From Halioxenophilus aromaticivorans (lineage in GTDB: Bacteria; Pseudomonadota; Gammaproteobacteria; Pseudomonadales; Cellvibrionaceae), in the NCBI RefSeq assembly GCF_042850945.1, contig NZ_AP031496.1, positions 3,100,001-3,164,000 of the forward strand: a stretch of 64,000 bases of DNA, given 5' to 3'. The notes beneath the pieces were generated by a model. It saw only the letters and a program-made list of their open reading frames with translations. It did not search any database and was not told where the DNA came from. The translations under genes were made by a program, and so were the position numbers. This document shows, one piece after another, positions 1 through 7,840 of this stretch (position 1 is its first letter; every line of letters starts with the position of its first letter).

Positions 1-1530
1 ATCACTTTGCTCACTGAGCGCCGCCTGCTGTAATGCTTCCAATGACGCTAGCCGGCCTTTTTGCGTCTGTAAGCGCCCTCTTACATCATCGAGTTGATTG
101 CGCAGCTCTTCCACTCGCTGCTGCTTGCCAATCACCGATTCAGCTTTGGCGTCGCCCAGCTCACGCAATTGCTCGCCCACTAATTCAAGCTCTGCCAACT
201 GCTCCTGTAGCAGCGCAAGTCCTTCTTCTCCTTCCACCGAACCTAGGGAAACTTGTTCTTGACGCAGCCGCTCAATGCGCTGGTTAAGGCGAGTTTGCAC
301 TTGCTCTAAATGCTGTATGCGCGATTGCTGCACCTCGGCCTTCTGGCGAGGTTCGGCTGCGGTTTGGTTGAACTCGTCCCAGCGTGTTTGCCAGGTACGC
401 ATGCCTTCTTCGGCGTTAATAAGAATCTCGCTGGACTCCTCTTCCGCCACCTGCAGCATTTCTAGCTCAGGCTCAATTTCGAGCAATTCGGCAAACAGCT
501 GCTCTGCTTTTTCGCTGTCTATCTGCAGCAGCTCTTCGGTTTCTTTAAACTCCTGCTGAGCTTGTTGGAAATCCACCTGTAACTGGCGTTTGCGCTCTTC
601 GTTATGGTGGATGTTTTGTTCAATGCGGGTGATATCGTTACCTAGAGCATAGAACCGGCTTTGCACCTCATTGAAGCCCTCGCCTGCCTCGGTGTGCTGC
701 ACGCGTAGACGTTCGATCTCGGTATCGTTACTCACCTGTTCGGTGACGAAGCTCTCTACCTTGAGCTCTAGCTCCGTGATTTCGGCGCTTTTTAGGCCGG
801 CTTGTTCATCCAGCTTCTTATAGCGCAGGGCCTGCAACCAGGATTTCACTTGGCGCTCCAGCTCCTTGTACTGGGAGTAGCGTTCGGCTGCTTGGGCCTG
901 ACGCTCTAAACGAGACAGCTGCCTATCCAGCTCTTCACGAATATCGGTTAGACGCTCAAGGTTTTCTTGGGTACGTCGCATGCGATTTTCAGTGTCGCGG
1001 CGGCGCTCTTTGTACTTGGAAATACCAGCCGCTTCTTCTACGTAAACCCGCAGTTCTTCTGGTTTTGATTCAATCAACCGGGAGATCATGCCCTGCTCGA
1101 TGATGGCATAACTGCGAGGCCCTAGGCCGGTGCCCAGGAAGATATCGGTAATATCGCGACGACGGCAGCGGTTGCCGTTTAGGTAATAGTGGTTTTGACT
1201 ATCCCGGGTGACCTTGCGGCGAACAGAGATTTCGTTGTAGCTGGCAAACTCACCTACGATGGTGCCATCGCTGTTGTCAAAAACCAGCTCAATACTGGCT
1301 TGGCCGATGGGCTTTCGATTTCCAGACCCGTTAAAAATAACGTCGGTCATGGATTCTCCACGCAGGTTTTTGGCTGAGGATTCCCCCATTACCCAGCGTA
1401 CAGCATCGATAATATTGGACTTACCACAGCCATTAGGGCCAACCACCGCACAGAGATTACTTGGGAAGTAAACCGTGGTGGGGTCAACAAATGACTTAAA
1501 ACCCGCAAGCTTAATGCACTTTAGCCGCAT
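1..1530 (-). CDS. smc: Chromosome segregation ATPase SMC (N-terminal part, cut by window edge)
   Basis: Reading the minus strand from the ATG at 1530 gives an uninterrupted frame of 510 codons that leaves the window at base 1. The N-terminus is a typical SMC head: after the opening RLKCIKLAGFKSF, a Walker A loop (VGPNGCGKSN, about residues 30-39) lies in context with the conserved IDAVRWVMGE. The signature region ending in VEEAAGISKYKERR (about residue 150) leads into a long Glu/Gln/Arg-rich coiled coil that fills the rest. The C-terminal half, with hinge, second coil, Walker B and ABC signature, is outside the window. In bacteria SMC forms a condensin-like complex with ScpA/ScpB that organises and separates chromosomes. 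It is an ordinary housekeeping gene and marks the left end as core chromosome. Confidence 0.96.
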   Translation of the reverse strand, partial: MRLKCIKLAGFKSFVDPTTVYFPSNLCAVVGPNGCGKSNIIDAVRWVMGESSAKNLRGESMTDVIFNGSGNRKPIGQASIELVFDNSDGTIVGEFASYNEISVRRKVTRDSQNHYYLNGNRCRRRDITDIFLGTGLGPRSYAIIEQGMISRLIESKPEELRVYVEEAAGISKYKERRRDTENRMRRTQENLERLTDIREELDRQLSRLERQAQAAERYSQYKELERQVKSWLQALRYKKLDEQAGLKSAEITELELKVESFVTEQVSNDTEIERLRVQHTEAGEGFNEVQSRFYALGNDITRIEQNIHHNEERKRQLQVDFQQAQQEFKETEELLQIDSEKAEQLFAELLEIEPELEMLQVAEEESSEILINAEEGMRTWQTRWDEFNQTAAEPRQKAEVQQSRIQHLEQVQTRLNQRIERLRQEQVSLGSVEGEEGLALLQEQLAELELVGEQLRELGDAKAESVIGKQQRVEELRNQLDDVRGRLQTQKGRLASLEALQQAALSEQSD

Positions 1531-1617
1531 ATATTAACTTTTCGCTCAATTTTGCCGGCAAATAGCCGCATTTTTGTTTGTTGTACCGCGAGGATGGATG
1601 CCTCATATACCTAGCGA

Positions 1618-2916
1618 CTATTCTACTTGGGTTGCAATTTCTAAGGTGTAGACTTGGTCAAACGCTGCTTGTTTCACAGGCCCAACGCTAGCCTGCCAAT
1701 CACCGGGCTTGGTGGTCGGGCTGCCATCTGTACTCAGCCTCGCCACCAATTCAATATCACCTACGCTGGCGATGGTCATACCGTCCATCATCGACATAGA
1801 CTCAGACAAGGTTATCTCCACCGGCAGATCCGCAGCGGTCAACTTTTGAATGGCCAAAGGCATCTTAGGGCCCTGCCATGCCCTAGCGTAAACAAAGACA
1901 GTTTGGTTTGGCGAATATTCCACTTGTGGTGACAAACTCACTCGAACCGTGACACTCACATCAGCGACCGTGCCATCGCCGGCGCTGGCCTCTCCTGTGC
2001 CATCAGCAGTAGTTGCGTTTGACTGAGCCGAACCGCCTGAGTGGCGCAAAATGGTGTTGATGTTGTCGATTCCTGCCAGTAACGGGCCAGCCTCCGGATT
2101 GTTCGGCCCCATCAAACCTACCGCTTTTTGCCAGTACTCCAGCGCGGCCTGGTGCTCTTGGGTTTCATAACTGGTGATGCCCGCCAAGCTCAACGCCAAG
2201 GTGTTGTTGCCATCCAGTGCCAGCGCACTATCGGCCAGGGTTTTCACCTGAGGAAGCATCTGTGAACCAGAGGCCATAAACAAAGTCTGACCAAACTCCG
2301 CCAATATCTGGGGCTGTTTCGGATCACGAGACAGAATCTCCTGGTAGGCTGAAATCGCGCCAGAAAAATCCTGCAAAGTGACCAAATTACGCGCTAATAG
2401 ATAGTAATTGCTGAGATTTTCGGGGTCTTTAGCGATCAAAGCCCGCAGTTGCTCGGTGACTTCCTGGGTTAGTTCAATCTCTTCCGAGGACAAGGTCTGA
2501 GAATTAGCCTGGGCTAAGCGATTCTGCTCAATAATCAGCTGCCGCAGATTCAACTCCAGATGCGGCCCACGCTCGTAGTAATAAACCAAGCTTACAAGAG
2601 GAACCAGCGCTACAAGCAACCATAAAACCGGTTTGGCACCCTTGGCTGGAGCAATGGACTCATCTCCAGTAGTGTTATCTTCTAATAGAGAGCGACCTAA
2701 CTCAGCCTTCAGCTGATCGTATACCTCGGGTTCAATATCACCCTGGCTGAAGCTGGCCTCTAAATCGGCCAAATGCGTTTTGTAGAGCTCAGTGTTGGCA
2801 GCGGAGCGACTGTACTCGCTGTCAATAGCCCGAGTTTGGTTTTTAAGAAATGGCCATATCGAAAAAAGCACAGCAATTGCACTTAAAACGAGGAAACAGG
2901 CCCACATTATTGTCAT
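1618..2916 (-). CDS. ccmI: Cytochrome c biogenesis protein CcmI (CycH-like, TPR)
   Basis: 432 residues. A first membrane segment spans about residues 4-24. It is followed by the CcmI-type cytoplasmic stretch with Y-x-x-x-L-x-D-L-E, the spaced G-D-I and the L-x-x-E-L-x-R-x-L-L-x-D motif (about residues 45-80). A second membrane segment lies at about 96-113. The periplasmic part carries TPR-like helices (about 140-290) and ends in a beta-rich domain. CcmI binds the C-terminus of apocytochrome c and presents it to the CcmF/CcmH haem lyase. The gene lies 15 nt downstream of ccmH on the same strand, so the two are co-transcribed. A second possible start is Met4. The rest of the ccm operon (ccmA-G) is not in this window. 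Confidence 0.93.
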   Translation of the reverse strand: MTIMWACFLVLSAIAVLFSIWPFLKNQTRAIDSEYSRSAANTELYKTHLADLEASFSQGDIEPEVYDQLKAELGRSLLEDNTTGDESIAPAKGAKPVLWLLVALVPLVSLVYYYERGPHLELNLRQLIIEQNRLAQANSQTLSSEEIELTQEVTEQLRALIAKDPENLSNYYLLARNLVTLQDFSGAISAYQEILSRDPKQPQILAEFGQTLFMASGSQMLPQVKTLADSALALDGNNTLALSLAGITSYETQEHQAALEYWQKAVGLMGPNNPEAGPLLAGIDNINTILRHSGGSAQSNATTADGTGEASAGDGTVADVSVTVRVSLSPQVEYSPNQTVFVYARAWQGPKMPLAIQKLTAADLPVEITLSESMSMMDGMTIASVGDIELVARLSTDGSPTTKPGDWQASVGPVKQAAFDQVYTLEIATQVE

Positions 2917-2931
2917 TCAAGTACTTCCGTT

Positions 2932-3429
2932 CTACTGGGTTTTGGCTAGCATGGCTTTTAAATCGCGCTGTTCCTGCTCACTCATTGCTGGCGCGGCAGC
3001 ACTGGCCCCCACGGCCCGCCTGCGCACGATCCAAACCAGCACAACCACCCCTAGCAGCAGGAGAATGGCGGGTCCAAACCACAGAACGAAGGTTCCGGCG
3101 CTTAAGCGTGGCCGGTAGAGTATGTAGTCGCCGTAACGATCCACCATAAACGTCTTGATGTCGCCGTTAGACTGGCCCTCATTGATCATTCGATACAATT
3201 CACGGCGCAAATCCGCCGCAATTTGCGAGTCAGAGCCATTGAGATTCTGATTTTGACACTTTGGGCATCGCAGCTCTTCTATAAGAGTGTGATAGCGCTG
3301 CTCTTCTTGTTCTGATTTAAATTCACGCACATCCACCACAGCCTGGGCTGCCCCAGCCATCAGCAAAACCGAAACCAGGACTGTTCCCACCAACCGGAAG
3401 CAATACCGTCTTGCCGAAGCTTTGTACAT
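2932..3429 (-). CDS. ccmH: Cytochrome c biogenesis protein CcmH (apocytochrome thiol reductase)
   Basis: 165 residues from the ATG at 3429. This start is preferred over an in-frame GTG at 3447 because a GGAGG ribosome-binding site lies just upstream of the ATG. The order is a signal peptide (about residues 1-30, ending AQA), a periplasmic three-helix domain with the family's RCxxC redox pair (C55 and C58 in LRCPKCQNQ), and a C-terminal membrane anchor (about 112-135) with a positive tail. CcmH reduces or holds the apocytochrome c thiols before haem ligation in the System I pathway. The middle of the active-site motif is PK, where many homologues have LV/VV, but the cysteines are intact. It heads a short ccmH-ccmI unit that starts about 200 nt from a divergently transcribed tRNA pair. 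Confidence 0.93.
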   Translation of the reverse strand: MYKASARRYCFRLVGTVLVSVLLMAGAAQAVVDVREFKSEQEEQRYHTLIEELRCPKCQNQNLNGSDSQIAADLRRELYRMINEGQSNGDIKTFMVDRYGDYILYRPRLSAGTFVLWFGPAILLLLGVVVLVWIVRRRAVGASAAAPAMSEQEQRDLKAMLAKTQ

Positions 3430-3597
3430 GCAACCTCCACCAGTCACTCATGCCACTATTTTTAGGCGCAAGCTTGCACCAAAGTAGCGTAAAAGGAGCG
3501 AATTATAGCAAGCTTAACAACATTGGCTAGGCTAAAGCCGCGCCGGATAAGTATTTCCTAAACCAGCGCTAGTTTTATGATTTTTAAGAATTTTTTG

Positions 3598-3625
3598 TTG
3601 ACTCCGAAAAAATTATCCGTAATAT
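3598..3625 (+). promoter_or_regulatory. Sigma70-type promoter of the tRNA unit
   Basis: A -35 element TTGACT (3598-3603) and a -10 element TAATAT (3620-3625) are separated by 16 nt. A GC-rich stretch (ACGCGGC) follows directly, like the discriminators of growth-rate-controlled stable-RNA promoters. Transcription would begin about 10 nt upstream of tRNA-Val. Confidence 0.75.
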
Positions 3626-3641
3626 ACGCGGCTCTTGACGA

Positions 3642-3717
3642 GGGTGGTTAGCTCAGTTGGGAGAGCGACGGCCTTACAAGCCGTAGGTCACAGGTTCGAC
3701 CCCTGTACCACCCACCA
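3642..3717 (+). tRNA. tRNA-Val (anticodon UAC)
   Basis: The 76 nt fold into a cloverleaf. The acceptor stem is GGGTGGT paired with ACCACCC, the D-loop starts TTAGCTCAGTTGGGAGAG, the anticodon stem is ACGGC/GCCGT around loop CTTACAA (anticodon TAC, reading GUA/GUG), and the T-arm is CAGGTTCGACCCCTG. The 3' CCA is encoded. It is the first gene of a two-tRNA transcript. Confidence 0.97.
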
Positions 3718-3741
3718 CTATCAAAGTGGATGCAAGCATGC

Positions 3742-3818
3742 GGACCGGTAGTTCAGCTGGTTAGAATGCCGGCCTGTCACGCCGGAGGTCGCGGGTTCGA
3801 GTCCCGTCCGGTCCGCCA
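3742..3818 (+). tRNA. tRNA-Asp (anticodon GUC)
   Basis: The 77 nt form a cloverleaf with acceptor stem GGACCGG/CCGGTCC, anticodon loop CTGTCAC (anticodon GTC), T-arm GCGGGTTCGAGTCCCGT and an encoded CCA end. It lies 24 nt after tRNA-Val and shares its promoter and terminator. Confidence 0.97.
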
Positions 3819-3826
3819 CTATCTTA

Positions 3827-3854
3827 AAGCCTCGGCACTCGTCGGGGCTTTTTT
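3827..3854 (+). terminator. Rho-independent terminator of the tRNA unit
   Basis: AAGCCTCGGC pairs with GTCGGGGCTT (10 bp including two G-T pairs) around an ACTC loop. A run of T follows. It lies 8 nt after tRNA-Asp. Confidence 0.88.
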
Positions 3855-4307
3855 GTATCTAACGAAGTCACACAGCGGCTCTACACAGCTTGACGGCCCG
3901 ATGACAAATGGGCGGGACACCCGTTTGTTCTACGCAGTCGCCCAAAGGAGCATGACGGCCTGGGCTAGTGTAGCTAATCCGCCCTACTCACTATCCTCAG
4001 TATTTTCTGGCGCTTTTTTATTTCAACATAGCCCTCCCTAAAAAACGCTAAGCCAAACAACAAACCGGCCAACACAAATCCACGAAGCCAAAAATTAAGC
4101 AGATAACCCGAATCTGTTGAGCTCAATCCAGGAATATGTTGATTTAAAAAAGCCAAATTAACACCGCTGGCTGACAAATGAAGTTTTTTATTTACTTTGT
4201 TGGCGAAGGACTCAACAATTCAAATGCAATAATAAAAAAACAGCTAAAACGCTATCAGTAAACGCACCTCAATCGATCTGGTAAATTCTTAGCCATCATT
4301 ACAACCC
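3855..4307. other. Intergenic stretch without a convincing gene
   Basis: About 450 bases between the tRNA terminator and the CoA-ligase promoter region. The only open frame of note is a minus-strand one (3974-4177) of 67 codons with a TTG start, no ribosome-binding site and one hydrophobic stretch. It could be a small membrane protein or a gene remnant, but nothing supports translation. Confidence 0.5.
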
Positions 4308-4326
4308 TTCGGAAATACATTCCGAA
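4308..4326. promoter_or_regulatory. Inverted repeat, possible operator upstream of the CoA-ligase gene
   Basis: Arms TTCGGAA (4308-4314) and TTCCGAA (4320-4326) match perfectly around a 5-nt spacer. The repeat lies 28 nt before the ligase ATG at 4355. Its size and position suit a dimeric repressor such as a TetR-type protein, but no TetR gene is visible in the window. Confidence 0.45.
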
Positions 4327-4354
4327 TGGCAAGCAACATAGAAGAATAAAAATC

Positions 4355-5854
4355 ATGACAGCCCATTACCACTTAGCAGAATTGTGCCAACAAGCCATCG
4401 GTAAACCCGAAACTGCCCAGGCTGTGCAGTTTGAGGGCAAATGGATTCCGTGGAGCACTATCGCCACCATCGCCAAAGAAGTACATAACCTGCTAACAAA
4501 CAGTAGCGCCAAGCCAGGTTGCAAAATTGCCTTTATCGCTCGCAACCAACCACGCTCACTAGCCGCTTTTTTAGGCCTGTTATCCTTCGGCTGCACGGTT
4601 CGAATGGTCTACCCGTTTCAGTCCGAACAGGCCATGGCGGCAGATATTGAAGCCATAAATCCAGATGGACTCGTGGCAACGGCTACAGATTTATCAGCCA
4701 ATATTCTGCATACCCAAAACAAAGACAAAAACCTAGTCATAGCGTTGAGCCAAACTGGAGCGACCGCACGGGAGGGCTTTGAACATTGCCAAAATAAGCC
4801 CTGTGAACCGGGCATAATCCTGCTCACCAGCGGTACCACCGGAAAACCAAAGCCATTTTCATTAAGCTACGAGCAAGTTGAAAAATACCTGACAGGCAGC
4901 GCCGCAAAACTCACCGGCAGCAAACTGCAATCGCAACCTGCAATACCCGCCCTACTCTATTTTCCGGTAAGTAATATTTCAGGGATTTATTCTACACTTC
5001 CACCACTTTTAAATGGCCAGCCAATTGTTTTGTTGGATCGCTTCAACCTTGACGCATGGCTGGCTTTTATCGACCAATACCAACCGCAATTCTTTGGGCT
5101 GCCACCGGCAGCGTTTAAAATGCTATTAGATGCCCGAGTGCCAAAACAGCGGTTGTCCTGCCTTAAAGCGCTTTCTGCCGGCGCTGCGCCTTTAGATATA
5201 GACACGCACCGCCAGTTTGAAGCCACCTATGGCATAGCCATTTTACTCTCCTATGGCGCCACAGAGTTTGGTGGGCCAGTCTGCGGCATGAATTGGCAAC
5301 TGTGGAATGAACAAGGAAAAGACAAAGTCGGCAGCGTGGGCAAGCCCTTCCCCGGCATGCAAATTCGGGTAGTAGACGCTGAACGCAAACAACCATTACC
5401 TCCGGGCCGAGAAGGTATTTTGCAAGTCGTATCCTGCCGCATTGGCGAGGACTGGATAACCACATCGGACCTGGCAGTGATAGATGAAGACGGTTTTTTA
5501 TTTTTAAAAGGGCGAGCCGATGGTGCAATCATACGCGGCGGATTTAAACTGCTACCCAGCATAATAGAACAAGCGCTTTTACAAAACTGTGATATTGCCA
5601 TGGCCTCGGTTATTGCCATCAAGGACGACCGTTTGGGCCAAGTACCCGGCGCAGCAATCGTTATGAAAAATACGAGCGATCCAGTTAATTTTGACAACGT
5701 TGCAACTGCCTTACGAAACCAGCTTCCAGCTACACACATTCCTGTGCACTGGCTTGCTCTGCCAGAGCTGCCGAGAACCCCATCAATGAAAGTGGACATG
5801 CCAACCCTGCGACAACACTTTGCCGAACAATTAAAGCGCATAACAGACCGATAA
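4355..5854 (+). CDS. Acyl-CoA synthetase, AMP-binding (ANL) family
   Basis: 499 residues, a usual length for small ANL-family ligases. Such enzymes activate a carboxylic acid with ATP to an acyl-adenylate and then a CoA thioester. The A3 phosphate loop LLTSGTTGKPKPFSLS (about residues 157-172) is intact, as is the A5 motif SYGATEFGG (299-307). The A7 Asp lies in TTSDLA (369-374), and GRADGAIIRGGFKL (386-399) marks the hinge to the C-terminal domain. The catalytic lysine is K479 in PSMKVDM; the usual Gly before it is Met here. The gene starts a plus-strand group that continues with VOC, DUF1214, sulfotransferase-like and ADH genes, although a terminator-like hairpin follows it. The acid substrate cannot be told from the sequence. 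Confidence 0.85.
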   Translation: MTAHYHLAELCQQAIGKPETAQAVQFEGKWIPWSTIATIAKEVHNLLTNSSAKPGCKIAFIARNQPRSLAAFLGLLSFGCTVRMVYPFQSEQAMAADIEAINPDGLVATATDLSANILHTQNKDKNLVIALSQTGATAREGFEHCQNKPCEPGIILLTSGTTGKPKPFSLSYEQVEKYLTGSAAKLTGSKLQSQPAIPALLYFPVSNISGIYSTLPPLLNGQPIVLLDRFNLDAWLAFIDQYQPQFFGLPPAAFKMLLDARVPKQRLSCLKALSAGAAPLDIDTHRQFEATYGIAILLSYGATEFGGPVCGMNWQLWNEQGKDKVGSVGKPFPGMQIRVVDAERKQPLPPGREGILQVVSCRIGEDWITTSDLAVIDEDGFLFLKGRADGAIIRGGFKLLPSIIEQALLQNCDIAMASVIAIKDDRLGQVPGAAIVMKNTSDPVNFDNVATALRNQLPATHIPVHWLALPELPRTPSMKVDMPTLRQHFAEQLKRITDR

Positions 5855-5875
5855 CTTTTAGAAGATTAAAAAGCC

Positions 5876-5906
5876 CACCAGCCGGCTGGTGCTGCGCCCT
5901 CTTTTT
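5876..5906 (+). terminator. Probable terminator after the CoA-ligase gene
   Basis: CACCAGCC and GGCTGGTG (5876-5891) form an uninterrupted 8+8 palindrome. A C/T-rich run ending in TTTTT follows about 10 nt later. The stem has no unpaired loop bases of its own and the T-run is offset, so termination is likely but not certain. Confidence 0.5.
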
Positions 5907-6088
5907 GCGAGCAAAACGGGTATACCTTAACTACTGCAATAGCCCTCTCTATGCAAGCCAGCCTCCCTGTTACAACAGTCTCTTAGCTACAACAAACTCC
6001 TAGTTACGATAAGCAGTGGTGACAACGACCACCCAAACCTCTGGGCCTCCCACTGATTGGCGCTTTCATAAACAGTTGCATCCTCTAT

Positions 6089-6106
6089 AGATAGTATTTA
6101 CTATCT
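6089..6106. promoter_or_regulatory. 18-nt palindrome, possible operator upstream of the VOC-DUF1214 operon
   Basis: AGATAGTA and TACTATCT flank TT, giving AGATAGTATTTACTATCT with perfectly matching arms. It ends 27 nt before the ATG at 6134. It differs in sequence from the repeat in front of the neighbouring ligase, so a different regulator is likely if both are operators. Confidence 0.5.
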
Positions 6107-6133
6107 TTAAAAAATCCAGATTGGGACCCCACG

Positions 6134-6643
6134 ATGAACCGGCCACCTCTCAACCCCGCACTAGATCAAGGCATTCTGTGTGCACATCAGTTCCAAATCG
6201 CCTACGCCACCAATGATATCGATACAGCAAAAACGCTATTCCAAGAACGACTAGGAATTACCGAATTTAAAACCCTTACAGGCCCCTTGCCCAGCGGTGG
6301 CGAGATCCATATAGAGCTGGCTTGGGTGGGCAGCACCATGTACGAGCTATTGACCGCCAAAGGCCCTGGCTCTGATATTTATGTTGGCAGATTGCCGGAA
6401 ACAACAAGTCTAGCTTTAGCCCACCACCACCTGGGCTACCTGATAGAAACCGAACAGCAATGGCAACAGCTATTAGAGCAAGCCGAACGGAGCAATTGGG
6501 CTATTCCCCACATCAGCCATACCCCCGGCTTTATGAATAGCTGCTTTATTGATGTCCCTCTACTCGGGCACTACTGCGAATACCTTTTCCCCGAACCCGC
6601 CGGGCTGGCATTTTTAACAGAGCAAGTACCGAATAATTACTAA
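6134..6643 (+). CDS. VOC-superfamily (glyoxalase/dioxygenase-fold) protein
   Basis: 169 residues. The protein shows the paired beta-alpha-beta-beta-beta modules of the vicinal-oxygen-chelate fold. Plausible metal ligands are spaced as in that fold: H18 in AHQFQIAYATND, E71 in STMYELL, a His in the HHHLGYL run (H98/H99), and E149 in HYCEYLF. Members include methylmalonyl-CoA epimerase, glyoxalases and extradiol-type enzymes. The opening A-x-x-x-I-D-x-A and the closing YCEYLFP resemble the single-domain lyase/isomerase-like members more than ring-cleaving dioxygenases. It lies 11 nt before the DUF1214 gene, so the two are co-transcribed. Reaction unknown; a role on a small oxygenated intermediate is an inference. 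Confidence 0.65.
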   Translation: MNRPPLNPALDQGILCAHQFQIAYATNDIDTAKTLFQERLGITEFKTLTGPLPSGGEIHIELAWVGSTMYELLTAKGPGSDIYVGRLPETTSLALAHHHLGYLIETEQQWQQLLEQAERSNWAIPHISHTPGFMNSCFIDVPLLGHYCEYLFPEPAGLAFLTEQVPNNY

Positions 6644-6654
6644 GGCCGAATCAA

Positions 6655-7833
6655 ATGCGAACGGATACTAAAAACGGTTTTTTTCCGCTATTGGCTGACC
6701 TACAAACAGCCTTAGATGAAATAGATAACACCTGGCAACCCGACGATGAAGCCTACCATGCGGATGTCTATCGGCAGACAATGATGAGTTTATCCTACAG
6801 CTATTTTGCCTATTTCCACGCCACCCCGGAGCACCCCGACTGGGCGCCTTTATGGAACCCCGTTTTTACCTTACAACCCAACCCAGACGACATTTATTTA
6901 TACAGCCCCATCAGCGGGAAATACTGTTATCGAGTCAGCGGTAAACGCGGCACGGTAAAAATACTTAGCTTCACCACCCAACGCCATATGTCCGGAATGA
7001 TTGACGACATCAGCCAAATAGGCGGCCACAACGAAATCGACGACAGCGATTTTAGTGTGGATGAGTTCGGTAATATTGATATTTTATTTAGCGTAGAAAA
7101 ACCATCCGGCTACGCCGGTGATTGGGCACCGATCGACCCAGGGGCCACCGGCATGATGGTGCGCCTGCGCAGCTACGATTGGCTGAATGAAATAGACCCC
7201 AAACTCGCCATTACTTGCTTAGATCCGGTTGGACCAAAAGCCCGGCTGACGCCATCAGAAATCCGTGATCGCATAAAGGAGATGGCTAAATTCCCGGGCA
7301 GAAAAACAAAAAGCTACTATCGCCTGCAAAACGGCGTTAAAGATCGCGTTGGCTTTAACGTATTTGAGCCCATCAGAATGCAAGGAGCTCTAGCTAAACA
7401 AGTCTATTGGCCGGCGTGCTTCCAACTAAACGACGACGAAGCACTCATTATTGAAACAGAACTGCCCCAAAAGCGGCCCTACTGGAATATTCAGCTGAAT
7501 GACCCCTACTTTAATGCATTGGAATACGTCTATCGAAATTCCAGCATAAATGGCCACACAGCGGTGGTTAGTGAGGGCGGAAAATTCCGAGCAGTAATAT
7601 CCCTAACCGACCCAGGTGTGCCCAACTGGCTGGACCCAGCCGGTTATAACGAAGGTGGTATTTACGGCCGCTGGTTCGATTGCGATAGCAACCCAACGCC
7701 AATCATCAAGCGCGTGCCCCTGATCGAACTAAGACAACACCTCCCTACCACTACACCTGTTATATGGCCCGAGCAAAGAGCCGAAGAACTGCAACTGCGG
7801 GTACAGGCTTGCCAAATGCGTAAGCGCTGGTAA
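6655..7833 (+). CDS. DUF1214-domain protein of unknown function
   Basis: 392 residues, no signal peptide and no membrane segment. The C-terminal third (about 265-365) matches the DUF1214 pattern: PYWNIQLNDPYFN, then SSINGHTA, then PGVPNWLDPAGYNEGG and an Arg. The N-terminal part is rich in aromatic residues and includes NPDDIYLYSPISG. DUF1214 proteins recur in hydrocarbon, steroid and aromatic catabolic clusters of proteobacteria and actinobacteria but have no settled biochemical role. It is tightly packed between the VOC gene (11 nt) and the sulfotransferase-like gene (7 nt), so it is part of the same operon. An enzymatic or carrier role on a hydrophobic substrate is a guess. Confidence 0.7.
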   Translation: MRTDTKNGFFPLLADLQTALDEIDNTWQPDDEAYHADVYRQTMMSLSYSYFAYFHATPEHPDWAPLWNPVFTLQPNPDDIYLYSPISGKYCYRVSGKRGTVKILSFTTQRHMSGMIDDISQIGGHNEIDDSDFSVDEFGNIDILFSVEKPSGYAGDWAPIDPGATGMMVRLRSYDWLNEIDPKLAITCLDPVGPKARLTPSEIRDRIKEMAKFPGRKTKSYYRLQNGVKDRVGFNVFEPIRMQGALAKQVYWPACFQLNDDEALIIETELPQKRPYWNIQLNDPYFNALEYVYRNSSINGHTAVVSEGGKFRAVISLTDPGVPNWLDPAGYNEGGIYGRWFDCDSNPTPIIKRVPLIELRQHLPTTTPVIWPEQRAEELQLRVQACQMRKRW

Positions 7834-7840
7834 TTGCCTC

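Noticed and set aside
3730..4041. Open frame running through tRNA-Asp and its terminator
   Set aside because: It overlaps a certain tRNA gene and a terminator and has no similarity to any protein pattern.
3974..4177. Minus-strand frame of 67 codons with a hydrophobic stretch
   Set aside because: It needs a TTG start, has no ribosome-binding site and shows no family pattern. Not enough to call a gene.
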